Below are positions 8,313 to 17,884 of a stretch of DNA of 64,000 nt, in pieces; position 1 is the stretch's first letter; each line of letters starts with the position of its first letter. Source of the stretch: an uncultured Eubacterium sp. (GTDB lineage: Bacteria; Bacillota; Clostridia; Lachnospirales; Lachnospiraceae); NCBI GenBank assembly GCA_900552795.1, contig USBB01000005.1, forward strand, positions 31,469-95,468. Direction: 5' to 3'. Position numbers and translations under genes: made by a program. A model generated the notes under the pieces. It saw only the letters and a list, made by a program, of their open reading frames with translations, was not told where the DNA came from and ran no database searches.

Positions 8313-9596
8313 ATGAGCGATTACAAAATAGAGACAAAATGTATTCAGAGCGGATGGGAACCAAAGAATGGTGAACCGAGAATTTTACCGATTATACAAA
8401 GTACTACATTTAAGTATGAGTCAAGTGATGAGATGGGAGCTTTGTTTGATCTTGAAAAAGAAGGTTATTTTTATTCAAGACTTCAGAATCCTACTAATGA
8501 TTGTGTCGCTAAGAAAATTTGTGATCTTGAGGGCGGTTATGCTGCAATGCTTACATCATCAGGTCAGTCTGCAAATTTTTATGCTGTATTTAACATATGT
8601 GAAGCAGGAGACCATTTCATAAGTACTTCAGCCATTTATGGCGGTACATTTAATCTTTTCGGCGTAACCATGAAAAAGCTCGGAATCGACGTTACATTCG
8701 TTGATCCTGATGCCACAGAGGAAGAAATACAGGCGGCATTTAAACCTAATACTAAGTGTGTGTTTGGTGAAACTATTGCAAATCCGGCACTTGTGGTGCT
8801 TGATCTGGAAAAATTTGCACGTATTGCCCATAAAAATGGTGTACCGTTTATAGTTGACAATACATTTGCGACACCTGTCAACTGTCGTCCGTTTGAATTT
8901 GGAGTTGATATTGTAACTCACGCAACAACAAAGTATATGGATGGTCATGCTGCGACAGTTGGAGGCTGTATTGTAGACAGCGGTAATTTTGACTGGACAA
9001 AGTATCCTGATAAATTTAAAGGTCTTACAACACCTGATGATTCTTATCATGGTGTGATTTATACTGAAAGATTTGGAAAGGGTGCGTACATAACAAAGGC
9101 AACTTCACAGCTTATGAGAGATTTGGGGTCTATACAGTCTCCTATGAATGCGTTTTTGATTAATTTAGGTCTTGAGACACTTGTTTTGAGAGTGGAAAGA
9201 CATTGTTCAAATGCATTAAAGGTTGCAAAGTTTTTGGAAGCTGATGAGAGAGTTGCATGGGTAAATTATGCAGATTTGCCTGATAATAAGTACCATGCTT
9301 TACAGCAGAAATATATGCCGAACGGTACGTGCGGTGTGATTTCATTCGGTTTAAAGGGCGACAGGGAAACAGCAGTTAAGTTTATGGATAATCTTAAGAT
9401 GATTGCTATTGTTACACATGTTGCTGATGCAAGAACTTCAGTACTTCATCCTGCAAGTCATACACACAGACAGCTCACGGAGGAACAGCTTGTTGAGGCC
9501 GGAGTACAGCCGGATCTTATAAGGCTTTCAGTTGGAATAGAAAATGCAGATGATATAATAGCTGACTTGGCGCAGGCTATGGATAAAACATTTTAA
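8313..9596 (+). CDS. metY: O-acetylhomoserine sulfhydrylase (aminocarboxypropyltransferase)
   Basis: PLP enzyme of the Cys/Met metabolism family that converts O-acetylhomoserine and sulfide to homocysteine, the substrate of the methionine synthase at the start of the window. Family landmarks include SGQSANF, DNTFATPVNCRPFEFG, the PLP-lysine region THATTKYMDGH near residue 208, and the C-terminal HPASHTHRQL and RLSVGIE. The 427-residue length fits the MetY branch better than shorter cystathionine synthases. The start ATG 8313 follows AATGGAGAA. No SAM riboswitch or T-box is visible in the 63-bp gap upstream. Confidence 0.93.
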   Translation: MSDYKIETKCIQSGWEPKNGEPRILPIIQSTTFKYESSDEMGALFDLEKEGYFYSRLQNPTNDCVAKKICDLEGGYAAMLTSSGQSANFYAVFNICEAGDHFISTSAIYGGTFNLFGVTMKKLGIDVTFVDPDATEEEIQAAFKPNTKCVFGETIANPALVVLDLEKFARIAHKNGVPFIVDNTFATPVNCRPFEFGVDIVTHATTKYMDGHAATVGGCIVDSGNFDWTKYPDKFKGLTTPDDSYHGVIYTERFGKGAYITKATSQLMRDLGSIQSPMNAFLINLGLETLVLRVERHCSNALKVAKFLEADERVAWVNYADLPDNKYHALQQKYMPNGTCGVISFGLKGDRETAVKFMDNLKMIAIVTHVADARTSVLHPASHTHRQLTEEQLVEAGVQPDLIRLSVGIENADDIIADLAQAMDKTF

Positions 9597-9623
9597 TAAA
9601 ATTTTTTAAGGGGGGGGGTAGTT

Positions 9624-11420
9624 GTGTTCCCGGTTAGTACAGATATAAAAGACAGTAATATAGTTGAAGCAAATTGCACTATTGACGAAGATTATTCTAT
9701 AGTTATGGGAGATGAACGCTTTTACAGACTGGTTGGTGAGAAATCAATGTATACGTTGTATCAGCTTGTTCATCCTTATGATAGGGATGAGTTTGAGTTA
9801 TATCTGGCAGCGGCTGAATCTGATAAGGTAATATTTATAAGGATTCAGCTTAAAGTTGATAAATATCACTGGTTCATTTTAAGGAAAGTTGATGAGCATA
9901 ATGAAACCGACGGAAGACATCTTATCGAATTAAGACTTTCTGATGTTATTGCCCAAAATTCAAAGTTTGATATGTATACCATAAATGTTTCAAAGTACAG
10001 AGCAATGCTTACCATGTTTAATGAGAAAGTATTTGAGTATGATATGGAAACAGGAATTATTACAATATACTTTTACAGTAACGGTCAGGCAGAGATTCTT
10101 GAACGGGATGATTTAGATGAGTGGCAAAAAAGAGTACTCCGTCTGGGTTATGTAGAAAAGACCGAACAGGCAGATTTTGAGCGTTTATGTTCTGATATAA
10201 GAAATGGTGCTGATTCATTTACTCAGTCGTTTTATGCAACGATATTTTCTAAGGGAGCGAGAAGAGATACTCTGATTTTTAAAGGAGAGACCATAAGTCT
10301 CGGAACGCAGAAAAAATTAGTTGTCGGTGTAATATCTGAGCTTGGTGCAAGAATTAAGCAGAAGGTTGTACAGTATGACAATGATGCAAACAAGGATTCT
10401 TCAACAGGTATTCTTAATAAAAAAGCTGTTACTGATGATATTATAGCTGTATTTAATGATGAGCAAAAAATTAAAAGTTATAAGAAGGTGTATCTTGTTA
10501 TATATGATATAGATAATTTTAAATCAGTTAATGATACATATGGGCATTATTTCGGTGATGAGGTTATATCCAGTTTTGCATATGAGCTTTCTAAGACAAT
10601 AGGAAATAACGGTATAACAGGAAGAATAGGCGGAGATGAGTTTATGTCGCTTCTTACCGGTTATGATGATATCGAGGATGTAAAAATGATGCTCAAATCA
10701 ATCAGGAACAGTCTGAAGCTTAAATTGTCAGAAAAGAAAAAAGATTACTATTTTTCATGCTCGATTGGTATATCTGAATATCAAAAAGACGGTGTTACAT
10801 ATGAGGACCTGTTTAAAATAACAGATGGTGCTTTATATATAGCAAAAGAAAAGGGCAAAGACAGATATATAATTTATGATAAGGAGCTTCATGGGAAGCT
10901 TATAGGCGGAAGTTTGGAATGTGCAGGTGAGAAAGTTGTTACCGAATTTTTGAAACCTATGGACAAATGTGCTCTTGCAACATCGCTTGCCATAAAGACT
11001 TTAAAAAATGGCAGGAATGTTGCGGTTGAAGTATTAAAAGAAATGGTCGATAAAATGAATATACACGGGATCAGTATATATGAAGGTGAAAATCTTAAGT
11101 GTGTTTTTTCATTGGGGCATTATCAGAAGGTAATGGAAAATGCTTCATATGCTTTGAGGGATGAATACAGAGCTTTGTTTGATAAGCATGATGTTAATGT
11201 AATAAATAATATTGTCTCTCTGGCTATTGATTTTGTTGATATTTATGAGTTTTATAAAGAGCATAATATCTGTTCATCGCTTCAGATTATACTAAAGTCA
11301 GATGGAAATCGTATCAATTCTCTTATATGCTGCGATACATTTGGCGAGCATAGAAGAAAATGGAGCAGAGAAGATATTATGACCGTTTATGCGGTAGTAA
11401 AGGCATTGGCAAATGTTTAA
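9624..11420 (+). CDS. Soluble diguanylate cyclase (GGDEF) with PAS-like N-terminus
   Basis: The GGDEF domain (about residues 255-425) has an intact GRIGGDEF signature near 335, so it probably makes c-di-GMP from GTP. The usual RxxD inhibitory I-site just before it is replaced by GNNG, so product inhibition through that site is unlikely. The N-terminal 240 residues look PAS-like, and the C-terminal 150 residues could be a GAF-like sensor, but neither is certain. No membrane segment or signal peptide is present. The start is GTG 9624 after an unusual run of nine G at 9610-9618 acting as Shine-Dalgarno. It overlaps the permease gene by 8 bp. Confidence 0.87.
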   Translation: MFPVSTDIKDSNIVEANCTIDEDYSIVMGDERFYRLVGEKSMYTLYQLVHPYDRDEFELYLAAAESDKVIFIRIQLKVDKYHWFILRKVDEHNETDGRHLIELRLSDVIAQNSKFDMYTINVSKYRAMLTMFNEKVFEYDMETGIITIYFYSNGQAEILERDDLDEWQKRVLRLGYVEKTEQADFERLCSDIRNGADSFTQSFYATIFSKGARRDTLIFKGETISLGTQKKLVVGVISELGARIKQKVVQYDNDANKDSSTGILNKKAVTDDIIAVFNDEQKIKSYKKVYLVIYDIDNFKSVNDTYGHYFGDEVISSFAYELSKTIGNNGITGRIGGDEFMSLLTGYDDIEDVKMMLKSIRNSLKLKLSEKKKDYYFSCSIGISEYQKDGVTYEDLFKITDGALYIAKEKGKDRYIIYDKELHGKLIGGSLECAGEKVVTEFLKPMDKCALATSLAIKTLKNGRNVAVEVLKEMVDKMNIHGISIYEGENLKCVFSLGHYQKVMENASYALRDEYRALFDKHDVNVINNIVSLAIDFVDIYEFYKEHNICSSLQIILKSDGNRINSLICCDTFGEHRRKWSREDIMTVYAVVKALANV

Positions 11421-12177
11421 ACATAAAAAGGTTAATTTGATTCTGAAAAAAATATTGATTATTTTTGTCTGGCTTGCCATATGGCAGTCAGCAGCAGTGT
11501 TAACAGGACTTGATTTTTTAATTGCAGGTCCTGTTAATGTATTTATGGCACTTATAAAGCTTTTGAAAACGAGAGTGCTGTATCTGTCTGTGGTGCATAC
11601 GTTTACGAAAGTGACTGCAGGTTTCGTGATTGCTTTTTTATCAGGGAGCCTGCTTGGAAGTATGTCGGGAAAATATAATAATTTAAGGCTTTTTTTACAA
11701 CCGCTTTTATATACAATGCAGACACTTCCGGTGGCTTCATTTATAATTCTTTTGCTTATATGGTTCGGTTCTTCCAGTGTTGCTTTTTTAATATCGTTTA
11801 TAGTTGTATTTCCGATGATTTACAATGGATTTTTGTCAGCAATGGATAATTTGGACATTAAACTTGAGCAGATGTCTGATGTTTTTGGTGTACCGTTATT
11901 GAAAAAAATACGCTGTGTATATCTTTCACAGCTTATGTCTGATATTCAGGGAACATTAAAAAGTGCCGTCAGTATGGGATTTAAGGCAGGTGTTTCGGCG
12001 GAGGTCATAGGGCTTGTTAAAAATTCTATAGGAGAACAGATATATTATTCAAAGCTGTATATGACGACAGCGGATTTATTTGCATGGAGTATAGTTCTCA
12101 TATTTATAAGCATAATTTTTGAGCATATTTTTATCAAATGTATAAACGGTTTTACCAATTTTGTAAAAAGACCTTAG
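11413..12177 (+). CDS. ABC transporter permease, sulfonate/nitrate/taurine (SsuC/TauC-like) class
   Basis: Integral membrane subunit of 254 residues with about six hydrophobic segments, the first at about residues 14-35. The coupling helix is recognisable around SDVFGVPLLKKIRCVYLSQL, the EAA motif that contacts the ATPase. It starts inside the 3' end of the diguanylate cyclase gene with no good Shine-Dalgarno, which suggests translational coupling. The ATPase gene follows 21 bp later. No periplasmic-type binding protein gene is adjacent, so substrate identity (sulfonate, nitrate or a thiamine precursor) cannot be read here. Confidence 0.85.
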   Translation: MFKHKKVNLILKKILIIFVWLAIWQSAAVLTGLDFLIAGPVNVFMALIKLLKTRVLYLSVVHTFTKVTAGFVIAFLSGSLLGSMSGKYNNLRLFLQPLLYTMQTLPVASFIILLLIWFGSSSVAFLISFIVVFPMIYNGFLSAMDNLDIKLEQMSDVFGVPLLKKIRCVYLSQLMSDIQGTLKSAVSMGFKAGVSAEVIGLVKNSIGEQIYYSKLYMTTADLFAWSIVLIFISIIFEHIFIKCINGFTNFVKRP

Positions 12178-12198
12178 GAATTTAAGAATGGAGGCAGC

Positions 12199-12876
12199 TT
12201 GAAAAAAATAGTTATCGAAAATTTGTCAAAAAGCTTTGATGACAAAGAGATTATACGGAATTTCACATATACGTTTGAAGCAGGAAGCGCAACGTGTATT
12301 ATGGGACCGTCGGGAATAGGCAAGACAACTGTTCTGAATATTATAATGGGACTTGAGAGGGCAGACAGCGGAAATGTTGTGATATCAGATGAAAGCGGTG
12401 CTTCGGCTCTGGCAGACAATAAAAGTACATTTGCATGTCAAAAAAATATATTTGGCGCGGTGTTTCAGGAAAACAGGCTTATTGAGGGTTTGTCTGCGAT
12501 TGATAATGTAAGGCTTGTGATAAATACAAAGCAAAAAAGAAGCGTTGTAATACAGAATATAAAAAATGATTTGAGCATGATTTTGCCGCCGGATTCCCTT
12601 GACACAGATGTGAGATTTTTAAGCGGCGGAATGAAGAGGAGAGTAGCTGTTGCAAGGGCCATGAATGCTGATTCGGATATAGTGCTTATGGATGAACCTT
12701 TCGCAGGACTTGATGAGGAAAATAAAAGACATGTTATAGAATATATAAACATAAAAAGAAAAGATAAAACATTAATTGCAGTAACACATGATAATAATGA
12801 TGCAGCTGCTTTAAATGCAAATATTTGCTTATTGACAAGCTGTGATGCAGTTGCTAAAATATTAGGAAAATGTTAG
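12199..12876 (+). CDS. ABC transporter ATP-binding protein paired with the upstream permease
   Basis: ATPase subunit with Walker A GPSGIGKTT near residue 37, signature LSGGMKRRVAVARAM near 140, Walker B IVLMDEPFAGLDEE and H-loop VTHDNND. The length is 225 residues. It starts with TTG 12199 after GGAGG. The signature LSGG and the short length fit the SsuB/TauB class. With the upstream permease it forms the core of an importer, but the solute-binding lipoprotein must be encoded elsewhere or be absent. Confidence 0.9.
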   Translation: MKKIVIENLSKSFDDKEIIRNFTYTFEAGSATCIMGPSGIGKTTVLNIIMGLERADSGNVVISDESGASALADNKSTFACQKNIFGAVFQENRLIEGLSAIDNVRLVINTKQKRSVVIQNIKNDLSMILPPDSLDTDVRFLSGGMKRRVAVARAMNADSDIVLMDEPFAGLDEENKRHVIEYINIKRKDKTLIAVTHDNNDAAALNANICLLTSCDAVAKILGKC

Positions 12877-12891
12877 AGTTATAAAAAAGGT

Positions 12892-12923
12892 TTGTAATAA
12901 TTATACATTTATATGTATAATTA
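12892..12923 (+). promoter_or_regulatory. ilvN promoter with a perfect inverted repeat in its spacer and -10 box
   Basis: TTGTAA at 12892-12897 and TATAAT at 12916-12921 are 18 bp apart. An 11-bp perfect inverted repeat (12898-12908 and 12913-12923, arms TAATTATACAT/ATGTATAATTA, 4-nt gap) occupies exactly the spacer and -10 region. It lacks a T-run, so it looks more like an operator than a terminator. The cognate regulator is unknown. Confidence 0.55.
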
Positions 12924-12946
12924 TATAAATCAGGACGGAGGCATAT

Positions 12947-13438
12947 ATGAGACAGGCGGTATTTTCTATTCTTGTTGATAATTCATCAGGTGTTTTAAGC
13001 CGTGTTGCAGGATTGTTCAGCAGGAGAGGATATAATATAGATAGTCTTACGGTTGGAGAAACAACAGATGTTAAGATATCAAGAATGACAGTTACGGTTA
13101 CGGGTGATGATGATGTTTTAGAACAGATACAGAAGCAGCTTTCAAAGCTTGTTGATGTAAGAAGTATTGTTGAATTGCCTCACGATGCAGCAGTGGCAAG
13201 GGAACTTGTTCTTATTAAGGTTGAGTGTGACAATGAGCAGCGTCAGGATCTGATTTCTATCAGCGATATTTACCGCGCTAAGATAGTTGATGTATCGCCG
13301 GGCTCTTTGATTATTGAGCTTACAGGTGCAAAGAATAAGGTTAATGCATTTATTGAATTACTTAATGGTTTTAAAATTACAGAACTCGCAAGAACAGGTA
13401 TTACCGGACTTGCAAGAGGCGCTGCAAATTTAAAATAA
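12947..13438 (+). CDS. ilvN: Acetolactate synthase small (regulatory) subunit
   Basis: Regulatory subunit that confers valine feedback on acetolactate synthase in branched-chain amino acid synthesis. The N-terminal ACT domain (about residues 1-75) has VDNSSGVLSRVAGLFSRRGY and NIDSLTVG. The C-terminal domain carries GITGLARG. At 163 residues it is normal length. GGAGG lies 8 nt before ATG 12947. It is followed directly by ilvC. The catalytic subunit gene ilvB, which normally precedes ilvN, is absent from this locus and must lie elsewhere. Confidence 0.94.
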   Translation: MRQAVFSILVDNSSGVLSRVAGLFSRRGYNIDSLTVGETTDVKISRMTVTVTGDDDVLEQIQKQLSKLVDVRSIVELPHDAAVARELVLIKVECDNEQRQDLISISDIYRAKIVDVSPGSLIIELTGAKNKVNAFIELLNGFKITELARTGITGLARGAANLK

Positions 13439-13463
13439 TAAATTTTTTACTATGTGGAGGTAG

Positions 13464-14495
<1,032 letters not shown>

Positions 14496-14526
14496 TTATA
14501 TGATTTTAAGCGCTTTGCGCATATCA

Positions 14527-14562
14527 GGGCAGAAACGGTTTTGTGGGTTTCTGCCCATTTTT
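14527..14562 (+). terminator. Rho-independent terminator after ilvC
   Basis: A 10-bp perfect stem (14527-14536 GGGCAGAAAC with 14547-14556 GTTTCTGCCC) is followed by ATTTTT. It ends only 18 bp before the next start codon, so the downstream gene is transcribed by read-through or from a promoter I cannot identify. Confidence 0.75.
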
Positions 14563-14579
14563 GGAATGTGGAGATAAAA

Positions 14580-15287
14580 ATGTTATCAAAACTGTTGAAT
14601 GGAGAAAAACAGGAATTGTGCATTGATTTAAGCAGGCTTGAAATGTTTTTGAGAAGACACTCAGATGCACATATTGAAAATAATATAAAGATTGCGGCTG
14701 TAAGAAATGGCAGGGATATAAGATATGTTCTTGCTACGAGAAAAAAAGACAGAAATTTTTATAATATAAAGGTTGAGACGGTGAGTGAAAATGCCGGAAT
14801 ACAGCTTGAGAATATGTTTGATGGTATAAGTGTACAAAAAATACACGATGATGTTATAAAAAGTGCGAAGAGGTTAAGCAACGGAGTATGTTCAGGAATA
14901 CTTATAAAATCATCTGATGTTGCAAAGTTGAAGGGAGCAGGGATAAGAGGATTGAATTACAGATATTTTGAGACTGACGAGATAGTTCCGGTTTCGGGCA
15001 GAGGAATAGTTGCTGTTGTGGTCAGGGATGAAAATCCGGATTGTAAAAAATATGAGTCTGACAAAGAAGCAATAGAGCGATTGGAGATAGAGAGGTCTGT
15101 TATTGAAATGACAGATTATGGGAATAATATTGTTGTAAACGCATGTATAAACCGCAGTAATGTTGTGCTGAGTGTGTTTATAAATGCAAAGGGCGGAAGG
15201 CTTTTGGTGGAAAAAGGCACGCTGGCTGATAAAGAAAGAATGGTATGCCATATGGTTGAAAATATAGATAGATTTATGATAAAATAA
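14580..15287 (+). CDS. Unknown 235-residue soluble protein
   Basis: I do not recognise this family. There is no signal peptide, membrane segment or obvious catalytic motif. The protein alternates beta-type segments (RDIRYVLATRKK, GRGIVAVVVRDENP, NIVVNACINRSNVVLSVF) with helices and may be an alpha/beta domain. The chosen start is ATG 14580, with GTGGAG 7 nt upstream; the reading frame extends back to a TTG, but that lies inside the ilvC terminator. It sits between ilvC and mecA, 51 bp before the latter. Only weak functional inference is possible. Confidence 0.65.
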   Translation: MLSKLLNGEKQELCIDLSRLEMFLRRHSDAHIENNIKIAAVRNGRDIRYVLATRKKDRNFYNIKVETVSENAGIQLENMFDGISVQKIHDDVIKSAKRLSNGVCSGILIKSSDVAKLKGAGIRGLNYRYFETDEIVPVSGRGIVAVVVRDENPDCKKYESDKEAIERLEIERSVIEMTDYGNNIVVNACINRSNVVLSVFINAKGGRLLVEKGTLADKERMVCHMVENIDRFMIK

Positions 15288-15338
15288 AGTTTACCGAGAA
15301 AAAATATTTAATGCAAATTTTATGAAAGGCATGATTTT

Positions 15339-16100
15339 ATGGAATTTAAAAAAATAGATGATACAAAGTTTCAGTGTTTTTTGAATGAAGAGGATTTAGA
15401 AGATAATAATATTTCTTTGGATGATTTTTTCAGAAATGATACTGATAAGATACATAACCTGCTTGATGTTATTATGCAGGAAGCAGAAAAGAGCATAGGT
15501 GTTATTTTAAGCAGCAGAGTAATGTCACTTCAGCTTACGCCGCAGCCGGATCATTCACTGATGCTGACGATTTCTTCAGGGCAGGATGATTTCGGAGAGA
15601 TGTTAAAGCAGGCAGGAGAGCGCGCGTCGCAGGCTCTATCAGCATTAAAAGGTAATAACAGGGAAAAATATAATAACGTTATTAAGAAGAATGATGAGAA
15701 AGCAAAAACAAGTATAAAAGCATCTGAATTCAAGCCAGTTTCAAAGGAAGTCCCGGCGGTAAGCTTTGCTGTTGACACGGAAGGCAATCCGGTAGGTACG
15801 GAGAGGGCAATATGCCATATGCCGAACCTTGACACATTCGAGATATTTTGTAAAAATGCTACTAAAACGTGGGGCATTAAAAATAAATTGTATAAGGATT
15901 TGGCTGACGGTTCATTTTATCTTTGTCTTGAGAGAGGCAGGAGTTCAAGAGTGCGTTTTGAGCAGTTTGTGAATGGACTTATGGAATATGGCAGGTTTGT
16001 TCCATGCAGTTTAAACAGATTAACTTATATGGATGAGCATTTCAAAATTTTTATACCGGATAACGCTGTTAATTCAGTAAAAAAATACTGTAATGAATAA
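15339..16100 (+). CDS. mecA: Adaptor protein MecA
   Basis: MecA adaptors deliver proteins such as ComK to the ClpC-ClpP protease in low-GC Gram-positives. The N-terminal substrate-binding part is clear: MEFKKIDDTKFQCFLNEEDL followed by NNISLDDFF. A charged linker (about residues 105-140) leads to the C-terminal ClpC-binding domain with LDTFEIFCKN, SFYLCLERG and LMEYGRFV. At 253 residues it is slightly longer than Bacillus MecA. It precedes the Fe-S assembly pair by 26 bp and may be co-transcribed with it. The client protein here is unknown. Confidence 0.88.
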   Translation: MEFKKIDDTKFQCFLNEEDLEDNNISLDDFFRNDTDKIHNLLDVIMQEAEKSIGVILSSRVMSLQLTPQPDHSLMLTISSGQDDFGEMLKQAGERASQALSALKGNNREKYNNVIKKNDEKAKTSIKASEFKPVSKEVPAVSFAVDTEGNPVGTERAICHMPNLDTFEIFCKNATKTWGIKNKLYKDLADGSFYLCLERGRSSRVRFEQFVNGLMEYGRFVPCSLNRLTYMDEHFKIFIPDNAVNSVKKYCNE

Positions 16101-16126
16101 ATTGTAAAAATATAGTCGGAGGGCTT

Positions 16127-16852
16127 ATGTTAGAGTTAAAAGATATATGTTTTCAGGTAAATGATGAAGGAAAAGAAAAGGAAATATTAAAAGATATCAA
16201 TCTTAAGATAGATGACAGGTTTGTTGCAATAACGGGGCCTAATGGCGGAGGGAAATCTACACTTGCAAAGGTTATATCAGGCATAGTAAAACCAACGTCA
16301 GGAAGAATTTTTCTTGACGGTGAAGATATAACGGAGCTTTCTATTACTGACAGAGCAAAAAAAGGTATAAGCTTTGCATTTCAGCAGCCTGTAAGATTTA
16401 AGGGACTTACGGTAAAGGATTTGATAACACTTGCAAAAGGAGAAAAAATCGCACTTAATCAGGCATGCTCATATTTGTCAGAGGTAGGACTTTGTGCTAA
16501 AGATTATATTAACAGAGAGGTTAATGATTCACTTTCCGGTGGAGAATTAAAAAGAATTGAGATTGCTATGATTATGGCAAGAGGCACAAAGCTTTCACTG
16601 TTTGATGAACCTGAAGCCGGAATTGATTTATGGAGTTTTAACAACCTTATAAAAGTTTTTGAGAGTATGCATAAAAAGATAAACGGTTCAATTATAATTA
16701 TCTCACATCAGGAAAGGATTCTTAATATAGCTGACCAGATTGTAGTAATTGCAAACGGCAAAGTGACGGCCCAGGGCACTAAAAAAGAGGTTATGCCTAA
16801 GCTGTTGGCATCTTCTGAGGCTTGTGAAACTTTGATGAATAAACTTGCGTAG
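16127..16852 (+). CDS. sufC: SufC-like ATPase of a minimal Fe-S assembly system
   Basis: ATPase that powers Fe-S cluster assembly on the partner SufB-like scaffold. It has Walker A GPNGGGKST near residue 37, Q-loop FAFQQPVRFKG, signature LSGGELKRIEIAMIMARG, Walker B LSLFDEPEAGIDLW and switch ISHQER. The EPEAGID form is typical of SufC rather than of transporters. The length is 241 residues; GGAGG lies upstream. The partner gene follows after 72 bp. There is no sufS, sufU or separate sufD here, which matches the two-gene SMS/SUF-like systems of anaerobes. Confidence 0.88.
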   Translation: MLELKDICFQVNDEGKEKEILKDINLKIDDRFVAITGPNGGGKSTLAKVISGIVKPTSGRIFLDGEDITELSITDRAKKGISFAFQQPVRFKGLTVKDLITLAKGEKIALNQACSYLSEVGLCAKDYINREVNDSLSGGELKRIEIAMIMARGTKLSLFDEPEAGIDLWSFNNLIKVFESMHKKINGSIIIISHQERILNIADQIVVIANGKVTAQGTKKEVMPKLLASSEACETLMNKLA

Positions 16853-16924
16853 TATTTTTAAAATTGTGAATGAAATATGATTATAGAGATAAAAATACGT
16901 GCACAGAAATGAGGATTAATTAAG

Positions 16925-17842
16925 ATGGATGAATTGCAGAAAAGTATGCTTGAAAAAATAGCTGATATACACGGTGTGCCGGAGGGTGCTTACAATATAA
17001 GAAATAACGGACAGACAAGCAGCAGAAATACAACTGCGAATATAGATATTGTCACAAAGGACGATAAGCCGGGAATTGATATAATTATAAAGCCGGGTAC
17101 AAAAAACGAGAGTGTTCATATACCTGTAATACTTAGCGAGAGCGGATTAAAGGACATGGTTTACAATGATTTTATAATCGGAGACGATGCTGATGTGACT
17201 ATTGTAGCAGGCTGCGGTATTCATAATTGTGGTGTTGATACGTCGGAACATTCGGGTATTCATACATTTTTTATAGGAAAGAATGCAAAAGTAAAATATA
17301 TTGAAAAGCATTACGGTGAGGGAGAGGGAACAGGAGAGAGAGTTCTTAATCCTACAACAATAATCCATATTGACGAGAATGGATATATGGAAATGGAGAG
17401 TACACAGATTAAGGGTGTTGATTCAACTATCCGTGATACAAAGGCTGATTTAAAGGATGGGGCAACACTTGTGATAAAAGAAAAGATTATGACACACGGA
17501 AGACAAAGTGCCGAGACAAATTTTGAAGTGGATTTGGCAGGCGTTGATTCAAGTGCGAATGTTATTTCGCGTTCTGTGGCTAAAGGTGATTCAATACAGA
17601 TATTTAATTCAAAAATCTGTGGTAATAATAAGTGCTACGGACATACGGAATGTGATGCTATTCTTATGGATAACGGACATGTAAATGCGATTCCGTCGCT
17701 TGAGGCAAATAATATTGATGCAAGCCTTATACATGAGGCGGCTATCGGTAAAATTGCAGGGGAGCAGCTTATAAAGCTTATGACATTAGGTCTTACTGAG
17801 CAGGAAGCGGAAGAACAGATTATTAACGGGTTTATGAAGTAA
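16925..17842 (+). CDS. sufB: SufB/SufD-like Fe-S scaffold, short form
   Basis: Scaffold partner of the SufC-like ATPase. The protein is a right-handed beta-helix type (SufBD core, about residues 80-285). Its C-terminal helix region EAAIGKIAGEQLIKLMTLG is the diagnostic SufB/SufD motif. Cys residues at CGIHNC and CGNNKCYGHTECDA could bind the nascent cluster. At 305 residues it lacks the N-terminal extension of the roughly 470-residue SufB, as in minimal systems. ATG 16925 follows GAAATGAGG. One gene probably replaces both SufB and SufD. Confidence 0.87.
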   Translation: MDELQKSMLEKIADIHGVPEGAYNIRNNGQTSSRNTTANIDIVTKDDKPGIDIIIKPGTKNESVHIPVILSESGLKDMVYNDFIIGDDADVTIVAGCGIHNCGVDTSEHSGIHTFFIGKNAKVKYIEKHYGEGEGTGERVLNPTTIIHIDENGYMEMESTQIKGVDSTIRDTKADLKDGATLVIKEKIMTHGRQSAETNFEVDLAGVDSSANVISRSVAKGDSIQIFNSKICGNNKCYGHTECDAILMDNGHVNAIPSLEANNIDASLIHEAAIGKIAGEQLIKLMTLGLTEQEAEEQIINGFMK

Positions 17843-17884
17843 AAAAACTTTGCAAAACGCATATAGTGTGAAAAGGGGACTATT

